DNA of 64,000 nucleotides from Sorangium aterium (GTDB lineage: Bacteria; Myxococcota_A; Polyangia; Polyangiales; Polyangiaceae). Where the stretch lies: contig NZ_JAQNDK010000004.1 in NCBI RefSeq assembly GCF_028368935.1, positions 1,736,001-1,800,000 on the forward strand, written 5' to 3'. Of the stretch, positions 1 through 9,294 are shown piece after piece (position 1 is the first letter of the stretch; every line of letters begins with the position of its first letter). The notes below the pieces were generated by a model. It saw only the letters and a list, made by a program, of their open reading frames with translations, ran no database searches and had not been told where the DNA came from. Made by a program: the position numbers and the translations under genes.

Positions 1-65
1 GGCCGCGCTTGTCGTTGCTGCGCAGCATCGCGGTGGAAGGCGCGCGCACGTGCGCCGCGCGCACC

Positions 66-1883
66 CTAACGAAGCAGGTAGTAGCCGGCGATGGTAACGC
101 ACGCGACGGCGCTCACGATCATCAAGATCACCAGCCACTGCGGCGCGCCGTCGGTCGGGATCATGATCGGCTCGTCGCCCTGGACGGGCGCGCGGGCGTT
201 GCGCTCGTCCAGCGCGTCGTCGGCCGGCAGCGGCGAGGCGACGTGGTCGTAGTCGTCCCCGTCGTCGTCCACGTCGCTGTCGGCGCTGCTGCTGAGCCAC
301 GACTTCGGCGAGGGGGGGCGCTGCGAGATCTTCTTCTCGTCGAGCTCCTTCACCTTGCGCGCCGGCTCGGACGCGGCGGCGTTCTGCGCCAGGAGGTGCT
401 CGGGCAGCGCGTACTTCTGGTAGCGGAGGTCCTCGATGTCCTCGAGCTCCGGCGGCGCGAGCCCGTCGCCGTCGAACTTCGCGACCACCACCGTGATGTT
501 GTCGTGCCCGCCGGCCTGGTTGGCCCGATCCGTCAGCACCTTGCAGGCCTCGATCGGATCGTCGACGGTCCGCAGCACCTCGCGGATCTCCTCGTTCCGC
601 ACCATGCCCGAGAGCCCGTCGGAACAGAGCATCAGCGTGTCGCCCCGCCTGAGCTCCACGAAGGTGAGGTCGACCTGCACCGAGTCCGCGGTGCCGAGCG
701 CCTGGAGGATGATGTTGTTGTGCTCGAAGGTCTCGGCCTCCTCCTCGGTGAGCTGGCCCGCCTCGATGAGCTGGTTCACGAGCGACTGGTCGCGCGTCAC
801 CTGCACGAGCCGATCGCCGCGGAGGACGTACGCGCGGCTGTCGCCGACCTGCCCGAGGAACAGGTGATCGTCCATGAGCGCGGCGATGGTCGAGGTGGTC
901 CCCATCCCTCGCCGGGTCCGATCGAGCTTCGCCTCGCTGAAGATCCGGAGGCCCGCCGCCTCGATCGACTGCACCAGCCGCGCCGCGAGCTCGTCGTGGT
1001 TCTCCGGGGGACCGGCGGCGCTCATCCGCTGGTAGATGATGTCGACCGCGAGCTGGCTCGCGACCTCGCCGGCCGCGGCGCCGCCCATGCCGTCGCACAC
1101 GCCGAGCAGGGCGCCCCGCTCGCCGACGACCTGGTAGCGGTCCATCTCCATCAGGCCGCGGCTCGCGTTCGTGAGATCCGCGACGATGAAGTTGTCCTCG
1201 TTGTGCTCGCGGACCTGGCCCACGTCGGTGCGGCCGAACAGCCGCAGCACGACCTCGGGGCGGCGCGGCTCGTCGGGCGGTGTCGCCGCGCCGTCCATGC
1301 CGTCGGGGCGCTGCCCGCCCTCGTCCGGCTCGCCGGCTCCCGGCGCCTCGCCCGCGAAGCGCCCGGCCGCGCCGCCGCCATGGGCGGCCTCCGCGGCGGG
1401 GGTCTCGTCGAACGCGCCGTCGTACGACGCAGCCGCGAGCGAGGCGTGCGCTTGAGCGGCTGCCGGCGGCGCGTCGGGGGTCACCGCGTCTCCGAGGTCG
1501 TCCGACCGGGTCGTGCTTCCATCCGCGTCTTCCTCGCGTGACCCGCCCGCGGTGAGCCGCACCCGCGGCGGTGGAGGGAGCTTCCGCCCGACCTTCTCCG
1601 GGCTCGATGCGCTGGGCGCCTTCACGGGCTTCACGGCGATGCCAGCCTTCTGCGCGGCGTTCGCGGCCGGACGCGTCTTGGGCGGCGGGGGCTTCCAGTT
1701 CACGGGCTTGCCTGCTTCCACAGACCCCGCCTTGCCGGGCTCGAGCGACGCGGCGCCGTGCGGGGAGTCATGAAGCGCCTTGCCGGCGTGGCTGCTCGAG
1801 TCGGTTCCTGCCGAGGCTGCGCCGGGGAGCCCCTCGACTTCCAGCGCCTCGGTCGGCGTTTCGCGGACGGTCTGGTCGCTCAT
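66..1883 (-). CDS. PP2C-type Ser/Thr protein phosphatase with C-terminal membrane anchor
   Basis: This 605-residue protein should remove phosphate from Ser/Thr residues of kinase targets using two metal ions. The first ~210 residues are Pro/Ala/Glu-rich and probably disordered. The PP2C domain (about 214-468) shows the family motifs in order: VGQVREHNEDNF, GVCDGMGGAAAGE, RRGMGTTSTIAAL, GQVGDSRAY, LCSDGLSGM and GGHDNITVVV, so the metal-binding aspartates look intact. A single hydrophobic helix ends the protein (WLVILMIVSAVACVTIAGYYLL), which makes it tail-anchored with the catalytic domain in the cytoplasm. Its ATG overlaps the stop of the upstream FHA gene (ATGA), so the two are translationally coupled. 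The role is probably to counterbalance Hanks-type kinases; the specific substrate is unknown. Confidence 0.93.
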   Translation of the reverse strand: MSDQTVRETPTEALEVEGLPGAASAGTDSSSHAGKALHDSPHGAASLEPGKAGSVEAGKPVNWKPPPPKTRPAANAAQKAGIAVKPVKAPSASSPEKVGRKLPPPPRVRLTAGGSREEDADGSTTRSDDLGDAVTPDAPPAAAQAHASLAAASYDGAFDETPAAEAAHGGGAAGRFAGEAPGAGEPDEGGQRPDGMDGAATPPDEPRRPEVVLRLFGRTDVGQVREHNEDNFIVADLTNASRGLMEMDRYQVVGERGALLGVCDGMGGAAAGEVASQLAVDIIYQRMSAAGPPENHDELAARLVQSIEAAGLRIFSEAKLDRTRRGMGTTSTIAALMDDHLFLGQVGDSRAYVLRGDRLVQVTRDQSLVNQLIEAGQLTEEEAETFEHNNIILQALGTADSVQVDLTFVELRRGDTLMLCSDGLSGMVRNEEIREVLRTVDDPIEACKVLTDRANQAGGHDNITVVVAKFDGDGLAPPELEDIEDLRYQKYALPEHLLAQNAAASEPARKVKELDEKKISQRPPSPKSWLSSSADSDVDDDGDDYDHVASPLPADDALDERNARAPVQGDEPIMIPTDGAPQWLVILMIVSAVACVTIAGYYLLR

Positions 1884-3880
1884 CGGGTGAGATCCACGCG
1901 GAACAGGTGCTGCCCGATGCGCACGAAGTCGCGATCGAGGAGGCTGACGTCCTCGCGGATGGCGACGTAGGTCCCGTTCGACGAGTCCAGGTCGCTGAGC
2001 GTGAACTCCCCCGTGGCCGGGTTCCTCCGGATGGCGGCGTGGCGTCGCGAGAGGAACGGATCGGCCGTGAATACGATGTCTCCCGTCTCCCGTCCGATCA
2101 CCGTCTCATCCCGGTAGAGGTGGTACACGTCCCGCATCACGCCCTCCACCGTCCGCTGGCAGAGTCTCGCCCGGCGGTGGATGGCGGGCGAGCCAAACAG
2201 CAACGTTCCATGCTGGATGGCATGGCCGAGGCCTCGCTCGCCGTCGTTCACGGTCTGAAACTGTAACACCTCGAGGCCCAGGAGGAGCAAGTCGCCATCT
2301 CGGAGGGCGTGCGTCTTCCGGATGCGAAGGTAGATGCGGTTGACGCTGCCCAGGTCACGGAGAACCCAGGACCCTTCCTGCGGAATGATCCGCGCGTGCC
2401 GCGGCGAGACGTACTGGTCGTCCTCCAGGAGGATCTCCCCCTCGGTGCGGCCGATGTCGATCTGCGGGCCGGCGAGGGGGAAGCTCTTTCCCTCGGTCCC
2501 GTCTTCGACGATCACGATGAGCTTGCCCTCGGGCGCTCGGGTCGGCTGGGTGTCAGCCCGGGTCGGCTGGGTGTCAGCCGGAACCCACGCCGGCGGGCGA
2601 GCCGAGAGGGACGCGCGCAGCGGAGCGAGCGGCTGCTGGGAGGGCGGAGGCGCGCTGCCCGTCTCGGTCGAGAGCGGCCCGGCGGGCTCGGCAGCATGCG
2701 GGGGCCGATGCGGGTCGCGCCGGGCGTCCGGGGCGAGCGCGGGCGCTGGCTGCGGGCGGTCGGTGGCGGGTCTGGCGGGGCGCTCGGAGGCGGGCCGCTC
2801 GCCTTCGAGGGGCGCGCCGCAGTACTTGCAGAACCGCGTGCCCGCCAGGCACTGACCGCGACAGCGCGCGCACTCGACCGGCGGGACGGGCGCCCGCTGC
2901 GAGGACGCGATGTCGACGACCGGCGAGCCGACGATCTTGTCGGCGCTGCTCCCGCTGGCCGCGGGCGGGGGCAGCCGCGCCGGGGGCAGGGCGACCGGTG
3001 GCAGCGGGGGCGGAGGCGGCCTGGCCGGCGCGCCGCCCCGTTGCTGCGCGTCTCCGGCGCCGGAGCGCTCGTCGCGGGCCGCCGGCGGCGCGGCCTCCGC
3101 CGGAGTTGCGTGCCGGGGCGTGACGTGCGTGACGTGCGTGACGTGCGTGACGTCGTCGAGACCTCGCGCGGTCGTCCCGATCTCCTCGTGCGGCGGGGGC
3201 GCCATGTACGGCGCGCCAGGGGAGAGCGCGGCGCCTGGCTCGCCGCGCTCTCCCCTGGCGCGCTTCGACACCTGGCTCACCGGCTGTGGAGCGCCCGCCG
3301 CCGCTCCGCCATCCTTCCTGTTCAGCGGCGCGCCGCACGTCACGCAGAAGCGGTAGCCCGGAGGGTTCTCCCCGCTGCAGTTCGGGCAGGAGAGCCCCAG
3401 GATCGCGTCGGTGATCGAGGGCGTCGCGGGAGGCGCGGGCGCGTCGCCCCGCTCGGTGACCTTCGGCGCTTGCAGGGCTGGCACCATCTGGATCGCGCTG
3501 TCCAGCGCGCCGGCAGCCGGCGTCGCGGCGCCCTCGCGCGCCGGGCGCGATGCGCCCTCCGCGCGGCCGTGCGCCGCCGGCATCGCCGGTTCCGTCCTCG
3601 CCGAGTTGAGCGGGCTGAAGGAGAACACGGGCGCCTCCGGGCGAAGGCGCCCCGGCGCGCCGCGAGGCCCCGGCGGCCTGGCGACCGCGCGGGCGTCGTT
3701 CGCGGGCGGCGGCGTCTCGGCCTGTGCAGGCGCGGGCAGGGCCGGGAGCGACACCTGCGGCAAGCCGCTCGGCGGCGTCGGCGGGACGACCCGCGCCTCT
3801 CGAGCCTTCAGCCGCCGACCGCAATCCTGACAGAACGTCAGATCGCCAGCGTTGTCGCGACCGCACACATCGCAGATCAC
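1880..3880 (-). CDS. Triple zinc-ribbon, double FHA-domain protein
   Basis: About 666 residues from the GTG at 3880. That start places a zinc ribbon (ICDVCGRDNAGDLTFCQDCG) at the very N-terminus. Two more CxxC...CxxC ribbons follow near residues 162-180 (CPNCSGENPPGYRFCVTCG) and 331-350 (CARCRGQCLAGTRFCKYCG), separated by long Pro/Ala linkers. Two FHA domains fill the C-terminal third (about 450-540 and 585-666). The second has the phosphothreonine-binding signature GRE...LSRRHA...DSSNGTY, and the first has GRTEGE...SPRHA. It is probably an adaptor that docks phosphorylated partners, matching the coupled PP2C gene downstream. The open frame continues upstream without a credible start, and a TTG 13 codons earlier is an alternative. 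Two short in-frame tandem repeats (2540-2581, 3121-3153) and a perfect inverted repeat (3211-3263) lie in the linkers. Confidence 0.86.
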   Translation of the reverse strand: MICDVCGRDNAGDLTFCQDCGRRLKAREARVVPPTPPSGLPQVSLPALPAPAQAETPPPANDARAVARPPGPRGAPGRLRPEAPVFSFSPLNSARTEPAMPAAHGRAEGASRPAREGAATPAAGALDSAIQMVPALQAPKVTERGDAPAPPATPSITDAILGLSCPNCSGENPPGYRFCVTCGAPLNRKDGGAAAGAPQPVSQVSKRARGERGEPGAALSPGAPYMAPPPHEEIGTTARGLDDVTHVTHVTHVTPRHATPAEAAPPAARDERSGAGDAQQRGGAPARPPPPPLPPVALPPARLPPPAASGSSADKIVGSPVVDIASSQRAPVPPVECARCRGQCLAGTRFCKYCGAPLEGERPASERPARPATDRPQPAPALAPDARRDPHRPPHAAEPAGPLSTETGSAPPPSQQPLAPLRASLSARPPAWVPADTQPTRADTQPTRAPEGKLIVIVEDGTEGKSFPLAGPQIDIGRTEGEILLEDDQYVSPRHARIIPQEGSWVLRDLGSVNRIYLRIRKTHALRDGDLLLLGLEVLQFQTVNDGERGLGHAIQHGTLLFGSPAIHRRARLCQRTVEGVMRDVYHLYRDETVIGRETGDIVFTADPFLSRRHAAIRRNPATGEFTLSDLDSSNGTYVAIREDVSLLDRDFVRIGQHLFRVDLTR
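2540..2581. repeat. 21-bp in-frame tandem duplication in FHA gene linker
   Basis: Two nearly identical 21-bp units encode a repeated ADTQPTR peptide just before the first FHA domain. The unit length is a multiple of three, so the frame is kept. It is probably a linker-length polymorphism caused by replication slippage. Confidence 0.8.
3121..3153. repeat. 9-bp tandem repeat encoding Thr-His-Val
   Basis: Three exact copies of TGACGTGCG plus a partial fourth, read on the minus strand as VTHVTHVTHVT within the Pro-rich linker of the FHA protein. The frame is maintained, so this is a coding microsatellite. Confidence 0.8.
3211..3263. repeat. Perfect 23-bp inverted repeat inside a coding sequence
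   Basis: Positions 3211-3233 are the exact reverse complement of 3241-3263, with a 7-nt loop. The repeat lies between the second zinc ribbon and the FHA domains and would fold into a very stable mRNA hairpin inside the open reading frame. It does not resemble a terminator (no T-run) and encodes linker residues. Confidence 0.9.
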
Positions 3881-3954
3881 GCTGCCGAGGGGACCGCGGA
3901 GCGACGGTCGAGTCAAGTAGCCGGTGCGTTCTCTCGAGCGGACAGGGGAACCGC

Positions 3955-4797
3955 TCAGCGCCGGCCGACCTCGGTCCGCACCTCGAGGAGGAGCTCGAAG
4001 CCGACGAATTGCGCGATGGCGGTGGCCCGCTGGTAGTTCGCCGTGTCCCTCCAGCCAGCGAGCAGCACCGGCCGGTACACGCAGCTGACGCCGAGCACCG
4101 CGCGGCGCGAGACCTCCAGCTCGACCCCGACGCCGCCGAAGATGAGCGCGCCGCCCGTCTCGACGCCCCACTCGTTCCCGTAGGCGACGCCGCCGATCCC
4201 GGCGGAAAAGTACGGAGCCGCCCGGTAGCCGATGTCCGGCAGGTACCTCATCTCGGCCCGCAGCTGCTGGAAGATTCCAAGCCGGTAGAGGTTGCTCGAG
4301 TCCATCTTGGTGAACTGGTACGCGCCGCCGAAGTACCAGGGGCCCGGCGAGCGGTATCCGCCGCGGATCGCGAGCCCGCCTCCGCTGCCCAGGATGCACG
4401 CGTAGAGGGGCCCCGAGCGCGGGCATGCAGCGCCCGGATCGAGGCTCATCTCTGCCACGAGGGCGACGCCGTACTGCACGTACTCGACGTGCAGCGGCGG
4501 CGGTCGGGAGGCGAGCTCGACGCGCGGCTTGACGGCGAGCGATGGCTCCTGTTCGGCGGCGGTCTCGTCCCCCGCCGCGTGGAGCGGCGCGCTCCCGGCG
4601 GGCGGGGCGCGGCCGTCCTCGGCCCCTTCGCCCGGGCCTCCTCCCGTCCGGCCGCCGGCGGGAGCGCCTGGCGCGGCGCCGTGGAGGGCGCCCTCGGCCT
4701 GGGGGTGCGGAGGCGCGGCCCGCGCTGTCAAGGACAGCAGGGCGCCGGCCGCGATGATCGCGGCCGAGAGCGCGCCGGGCGGAGATCGCAAACGCAC
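3955..4797 (-). CDS. Exported beta-barrel-like outer-membrane protein
   Basis: I chose the GTG at 4797 (280 residues). It gives an Arg-containing N-terminus followed by a hydrophobic stretch (LSAAIIAAGALLSLTARAAP) typical of a Sec signal peptide; the open frame reaches 5052 but the extra N-terminus is Pro/Arg-rich and non-signal-like. After a Pro/Gly/Ala linker, the mature part has alternating Gly/aromatic strands (GYRSPGPWYFGGAYQF, YFSAGIGGVAYGNEWG, GGALIFGGVGVELEV), which suggests a small outer-membrane barrel. I do not recognise a specific family. It precedes the FHA and PP2C genes by 74 bp on the same strand and may share their operon. Confidence 0.6.
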   Translation of the reverse strand: MRLRSPPGALSAAIIAAGALLSLTARAAPPHPQAEGALHGAAPGAPAGGRTGGGPGEGAEDGRAPPAGSAPLHAAGDETAAEQEPSLAVKPRVELASRPPPLHVEYVQYGVALVAEMSLDPGAACPRSGPLYACILGSGGGLAIRGGYRSPGPWYFGGAYQFTKMDSSNLYRLGIFQQLRAEMRYLPDIGYRAAPYFSAGIGGVAYGNEWGVETGGALIFGGVGVELEVSRRAVLGVSCVYRPVLLAGWRDTANYQRATAIAQFVGFELLLEVRTEVGRR

Positions 4798-5050
4798 GAG
4801 TTGTTTGAGATACGCGAGAGATCTGCCGCCGGCAACGCTCCTCCGCCGCGCGGGCGCTGGAGGCGTGCCCGCGCCGACCTCCGACGTGGGCGAGCGCGTG
4901 GCCGCCTGGGGCAGCTCCGCGCCCCGCGGCGTCCTGGCCGCGCCCCCAGGAAAAGACGCGATGGAGGGGGGAGGCGAGCGGTCTCTTGAAGCTCGACACC
5001 ATACGCCGCTTGACGGCAGCTGCGAGGGTCGCCTAAACGAAGCCACCTTC

Positions 5051-5443
5051 ATGGAGATTCACCTCGACAAGCGTGCCGTAAAGCAGATCCGCCTCTCTGC
5101 GGCGGATGCCGTTGAGGAAGGCGACACCGAAGCGCTGCGCGAGGACGTCCTCGAGGCGTTCTCGGAGGAGCAGGTCGAAGAGATCGAGCGTCGTCTGGAC
5201 AGCGGTGATTTTTTTGAGTTCTTGACCGACGTGCTCGACGAGTGGGGGGGCGACGACGTGGACGAGCTCTTCGAGCTCCTCGAGACCCAGCTCGGCGACA
5301 TCGGCATCGATCTGAAGTACGAGCCGCGCGAGGACGACGACGACCTCGATGAGGCCGACGACGAGGACCTCGCCGACGACGAGGACGAAGACGACGAAGA
5401 CGACGACGCCGAGCTGGAGCCCGCGGACGACGAGGACGACTGA
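5051..5443 (+). CDS. Small highly acidic protein, function unknown
   Basis: 130 residues from the ATG at 5051, which sits exactly opposite the first codon of the longest minus-strand reading. Residues 1-90 look folded and helical (DVLEAFSEEQVEEIERRLDS, FLTDVLDEWGGDDVDELFEL). The last ~40 residues are almost entirely Asp/Glu, ending ELEPADDEDD. No enzymatic motif is visible. Acidic tails of this kind occur in chaperone-like or nucleic-acid-mimic proteins, but nothing here decides between them. A longer in-frame ORF starting at 4529 is antisense to the neighbouring gene and was not used. Confidence 0.7.
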   Translation: MEIHLDKRAVKQIRLSAADAVEEGDTEALREDVLEAFSEEQVEEIERRLDSGDFFEFLTDVLDEWGGDDVDELFELLETQLGDIGIDLKYEPREDDDDLDEADDEDLADDEDEDDEDDDAELEPADDEDD

Positions 5444-5463
5444 GCGCGGCGACCGCGCCGCGC
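5444..5463. terminator. Hairpin between convergent genes
   Basis: A perfect 8-bp stem (GCGCGGCG / CGCCGCGC) with a 4-nt loop begins immediately after the stop of the acidic-protein gene and before the end of the convergent TPR gene. There is no T-run. It is a plausible bidirectional terminator of the kind common at very high G+C. Confidence 0.5.
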
Positions 5464-5475
5464 GGCGTCCCCGCG

Positions 5476-6585
5476 TCAAGGGTCCTTCCGTTCGTCGAGC
5501 TCGCGGAGGATGTAGTCCGCGCACGGGCGAGGCGCCGCCGGGAGCGACGGACATATCGCGTGCGCGCAGCGCGCGTAGCGTGATTCTGGGAGCTCCCGGG
5601 CGATCCGGGCTGCGGTGGCGCACGCCTCCTTGCTCCGGCCATCCTCGCGCCACAGCTTCGCCTCGGCCCAGAGCGCGTCGTCGCGCAGGATGGACGCGGG
5701 GTGGTCCGTATAGAGCTTGTGCAGCTCGCGGCGCGCGGCCGCGCGATCGCCGAGCGCGTCGCGGTAGAGGCGCGCGATCTCGAGCTGCGCGTCGTCGAAC
5801 TTCCCGCGGTCGTAGCTGCCGGTGACGGCCGGCTCGCGCGCGGAGAGCATCTCCCTCAGGTAGCCGATGGCCTCCTCGGGGCGTCCGAGGGACGCGGCGA
5901 GCTCCGCCGCGTGGAACAGGGCGTCGTCCGTCAAGCTGCCGACGGGGTACGGGTGCGCGCGCGCGGCGGCGACGAGCGCGCGCAGCGCGGCCTCGCGATC
6001 GCCGCTCCGCTCCAGGAGGAGCGCGGTGTGGTAGGCGACGTCCTGATCGAGCTCCGTCCCGCGGAGCGCGGGGCCGCGCTGCCGCAGCCACGCGAGCGCG
6101 CCCGCCGCGCCGGCGCGCTCCTCTTCGCGCCGGATGAGCCGCTTCAGCGCGTTGCGCGCGAGCCCGTGCGACGGGTGGCGGAGCGTCGCCGTCAGCAGCA
6201 TCGCGTAGCCCGCGTCCGCGTCGCCGTGCTCGATCGCGAGATCGGCGAGCTCGAACTCCGCGCGCTCCGAGCGCGGCCCGCGCGGCGAGTCGGCGAGCAG
6301 CCGCTCGTACGACGCGCGCGCCTCGCCCCAGGACTCCTCACGCTCGAACGAGCGCGCCTGCATGAGGCGCGCCTCGTCGCGGTCCTTCACGCGCAGCGCC
6401 TGCGACGCGGCGTCGTCGAACGAGCGGGCCGCCTCGCGGTAGCGCCCCGCGTGGTAGGCGCGCTCGCCGGCGGTCATCGCGGCGAGGTAGGCGTCGCCGA
6501 GCGCCGGCGCGCACGCAGGGCCGAGCAGCGCGGCGATCGCGAGGGCGATCGCCGGCGCGGGGGCGTTCGTGCGGGGGCCGCTCAT
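5476..6585 (-). CDS. Exported TPR/tetratricopeptide-like protein
   Basis: 369 residues from the ATG at 6585, which overlaps the stop of the threonine aldolase gene (ATGA). The N-terminus is a signal-like segment ([18 protein letters not shown]) with a cysteine, possibly a non-canonical lipobox. The rest is a run of helical repeats of TPR type, for example [40 protein letters not shown] and [17 protein letters not shown], as in outer-membrane assembly-like or scaffold lipoproteins. The C-terminus carries several cysteines ([19 protein letters not shown]). Its role is probably protein-protein interaction in the periplasm. The link to threonine aldolase is positional only. Confidence 0.78.
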   Translation of the reverse strand: MSGPRTNAPAPAIALAIAALLGPACAPALGDAYLAAMTAGERAYHAGRYREAARSFDDAASQALRVKDRDEARLMQARSFEREESWGEARASYERLLADSPRGPRSERAEFELADLAIEHGDADAGYAMLLTATLRHPSHGLARNALKRLIRREEERAGAAGALAWLRQRGPALRGTELDQDVAYHTALLLERSGDREAALRALVAAARAHPYPVGSLTDDALFHAAELAASLGRPEEAIGYLREMLSAREPAVTGSYDRGKFDDAQLEIARLYRDALGDRAAARRELHKLYTDHPASILRDDALWAEAKLWREDGRSKEACATAARIARELPESRYARCAHAICPSLPAAPRPCADYILRELDERKDP

Positions 6586-7664
6586 GCGCGCGCGCCCTCG
6601 GCGCCGCGATCGCGCGGCTGCGCCAGCACCTCGGCGAGCGCCTCGGCGAGGGCGCTCGCCGCGGGCGCGACCTGCTCCGGCGCGAGATCGAGGTGGGTCA
6701 CGGCGCGGACGGCGCTCCGGCCCGTCGCCCCCACGAGCACGCCGCGCCGCCGCGCGGCCTCGACGAGCCGCTCGGCCGGGATGCCGGGCGTCTCGATGTA
6801 GAGGATGTTCGTCTCGGGCTCCTCGATCGTCGCGGGCGCCGCCGCGTGAAGCGCCGCCGCGCGCATCGCCCGCGCGATGGCGCGCGCGGCCTCGTGGTCC
6901 TCGGCGATGCGGCCCTGGTGGTGCGCGAGCGCGTACAGGGCGGCGGCCGCGAGCACGCCGGCCTGCCGCATGCCGCCGCCGAGCATCTTCCGGAAGCGCA
7001 GCGCGGCGCGGAGCACGTCGGCGCTGCCGCACAGCGCGGAGCCGACGGGCGCGCCGAGGCCCTTCGAGAAGCAGACGCTCACCGTGTCGAACGGCGCGGC
7101 GAGCTCGGCGGGCGTCCGGCCGGCGGCGACCGCCGCGTTCCAGAGGCGCGCCCCGTCGAGGTGCAGCGCGAGCCCGTGCGCGCGCGCGACCGACGCGATG
7201 GCGAGCACGTCCTCCTGCGGAAAGACCCGGCCGCCTGCGCGGTTGTGGGTGTTCTCGATCGCGACGAGGCTCGTGCGCGGGAGGTAGTACTGCGGCGGCT
7301 TGATCGCGTCCTCGACGTCGGCCGCCGTGAACAGGCCGCCGCGCCCGGCGAAGGCGAACTGCACGCCGCTCCAGGCGGGGGCGGCGCCGCTCTCGTAGAA
7401 CGCGCAGTGCGCGCCCTCGCCCACGATCACCTCGTCGCCGCGCTGGGTGTGGCAGAGGAGCGCGATCTGGTTGCCCATCGTCCCGCTCGGCACGAACAGC
7501 GCGGCCTCCTTGCCCGTGAGCTCCGCGACGCGCTCCTCGAGCGCCCGCACGGTGGGGTCCTCCCGGTACACGTCGTCGCCGACCTCGGCCGCGGCCATGG
7601 CGGCGCGCATGGCCGCGGTCGGTCGGGTCACGGTGTCGGAGCGGAGATCGATCGTCGCTTGCAT
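6582..7664 (-). CDS. ltaE: Low-specificity L-threonine aldolase
   Basis: 360 residues, the normal length for this fold-type I PLP enzyme, which cleaves L-threonine or L-allo-threonine to glycine and acetaldehyde in the cytoplasm. Diagnostic segments are the N-terminal [12 protein letters not shown], the cofactor-binding region [13 protein letters not shown], the aspartate motif [11 protein letters not shown] that pairs with the PLP pyridine nitrogen, and the Schiff-base lysine in [14 protein letters not shown] (about Lys201). The ATG at 7664 matches the family start. The stop overlaps the downstream TPR gene. Confidence 0.95.
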   Translation of the reverse strand: MQATIDLRSDTVTRPTAAMRAAMAAAEVGDDVYREDPTVRALEERVAELTGKEAALFVPSGTMGNQIALLCHTQRGDEVIVGEGAHCAFYESGAAPAWSGVQFAFAGRGGLFTAADVEDAIKPPQYYLPRTSLVAIENTHNRAGGRVFPQEDVLAIASVARAHGLALHLDGARLWNAAVAAGRTPAELAAPFDTVSVCFSKGLGAPVGSALCGSADVLRAALRFRKMLGGGMRQAGVLAAAALYALAHHQGRIAEDHEAARAIARAMRAAALHAAAPATIEEPETNILYIETPGIPAERLVEAARRRGVLVGATGRSAVRAVTHLDLAPEQVAPAASALAEALAEVLAQPRDRGAEGARA

Positions 7665-7719
7665 CCTGGAACCTCGGCTGTCGGCGTCGGCCGACGTTGT
7701 AGCACCGCGCCGCGCCCCT

Positions 7720-9294
7720 CTACGCGGGGCTCGCCGCCGCGAGCCGCGGGAACCGCTCGGCCATCCGCCACGCGATGCGCGTCGCCATCGCCATGATCGG
7801 CACCTGGGAGTTCACGCCGATGCTCGTGGGGAGGATCGAGCCGTCGGCGACGAAGAGCCCCGGCAGCGCGAAGCACTCGCCGCTCTGATCGACGATCCCG
7901 CGCCGCGGATCGTTCGCCACCCGCGCGCTCCCGAGCGGGTGGAACGCCATGCACTCGATGCGGCGCGCGTCGATCGGAGCGCGCTCGGCGGCGCGCGCGG
8001 CGTCCATCGACGTGACCGGCGGCGCGCCGAGCAGCGCGGTGTAGACCTCGCGCGCGCCGGCGGCGAGCGCCATCTCGCTGAGGATCGTGATGGAACGGCG
8101 GAGCCGCGCGAGGTCCCGCGGCGCCATCGCGTAAGAGACGAGCGGCTCCCGGCCGGGGCCGGGGCGGACGCGGCCGCCGCCCTCGTCGTGGATCATGGCG
8201 CCGAAGACGGCGCAGCGCGACAGCGCGGAGGCCCGCCGCCGCAGCGCGGGCCCGACGCCTGGCAGGCCCGCCGCGAGCACGTTCACCGCCGAGTAGACGC
8301 CGACGAGCTTGATCCCCTCGGCGTCGAAGTGGTCGGAGTAGACGCTCTGGAGCGCGCCGTCCCAGCCGTTCAGCGCGTCGTCGAACCGCGCGACCACGCG
8401 CACCGCGGGGTGCAGCGTCACGCCGTCGCCGAGCCCGGAGCTCGCCCCGAACGCGCCCGTCGCGCGGAGGAGCAGCGGCGTGTGCAGCGTGCCGCACGCG
8501 GCGACCACGGCCTTCGCGCGCACCCGGAAGCGGCGCGGCGGGGCGCCGGGCTCGCCGCCGAGCAGCCTCCCCTCGACGCCGACGGCGCGCCCGCGCTTCA
8601 CGGCGATCCGCTCGACCAGCGCGTCGGCGACCACGCGCGCGCCTCGCGCGGTCGCCGACGGCAGGTAGGCGACGTCGACCGAGCGCTTCGCCCCGGCGGG
8701 GCAGGTGAAGTTGCACCGGCCGTTGCCCTCGCACGCGCCGCCGGTGTTGCGGCGGAGCGGGCGCATCGGGATGCCGAGCCGCCTCGCGCCCTCGACGAGC
8801 CGCGCCGTCGAGGCGGAGCGCAGCGCCTCGGGGACCTCGCGGACCTCCAGCCGCTGCTCGACGCTCTCGTACGCCGCCTCGAGGGCGCGCTCCGAGAGCG
8901 CGTCGAGGCCGAGGTCGCGCGTCCATCGCGCGTGGACGCTGCCCGGGATGCGGAAGCAGACCCCGCCGGTCACCACCGACGATCCGCCGACGGCGCGCCC
9001 CAGGGTGAGCGAGATCATCGGCGTCTGGCCGACGCCGAGCGCGGTGAACAGCCCGGCCTCGCGGAACAGCCGCCGCACCGACTCGCTGGGCTTCCAGCGC
9101 TGGTAGTCGTCAGGGCGAACGTGGGGGCCCTCCTCCAGCACGATCACGCGCCGCCCCGCCTCGGCGAGCAGCGCCGCGACGACCGCGCCGCCGGCGCCGG
9201 AGCCGACCACGACGACGTCGCAGGGCTCGTCGAACCCCGCCGGCAGGTCGCGCCCGCTGACGATCGGCTCGCTCGACGCGATGCCGCCGTTCAC
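7720..9294 (-). CDS. GMC-family FAD-dependent oxidoreductase
   Basis: 524 residues from the GTG at 9294, which overlaps the stop of the upstream gene (GTGA). The Rossmann FAD motif is [20 protein letters not shown] with the ribose-binding acidic residue in VIVLEEG. The second GMC signature region is [19 protein letters not shown]. The C-terminal catalytic region reads [15 protein letters not shown] and [20 protein letters not shown], with His and Asn in the usual catalytic places. A cysteine motif ([17 protein letters not shown]) is of the kind seen in the long-chain alcohol/sterol oxidase-like branch. It probably oxidises an alcohol or sterol-like substrate; the identity is not deducible. 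Confidence 0.9.
   Translation of the reverse strand: MNGGIASSEPIVSGRDLPAGFDEPCDVVVVGSGAGGAVVAALLAEAGRRVIVLEEGPHVRPDDYQRWKPSESVRRLFREAGLFTALGVGQTPMISLTLGRAVGGSSVVTGGVCFRIPGSVHARWTRDLGLDALSERALEAAYESVEQRLEVREVPEALRSASTARLVEGARRLGIPMRPLRRNTGGACEGNGRCNFTCPAGAKRSVDVAYLPSATARGARVVADALVERIAVKRGRAVGVEGRLLGGEPGAPPRRFRVRAKAVVAACGTLHTPLLLRATGAFGASSGLGDGVTLHPAVRVVARFDDALNGWDGALQSVYSDHFDAEGIKLVGVYSAVNVLAAGLPGVGPALRRRASALSRCAVFGAMIHDEGGGRVRPGPGREPLVSYAMAPRDLARLRRSITILSEMALAAGAREVYTALLGAPPVTSMDAARAAERAPIDARRIECMAFHPLGSARVANDPRRGIVDQSGECFALPGLFVADGSILPTSIGVNSQVPIMAMATRIAWRMAERFPRLAAASPA

Noticed and set aside
3121-3153. 9-bp repeat as a regulatory array
   Set aside because: It lies inside the FHA gene and is read in frame as Thr-His-Val, so it is a coding microsatellite.
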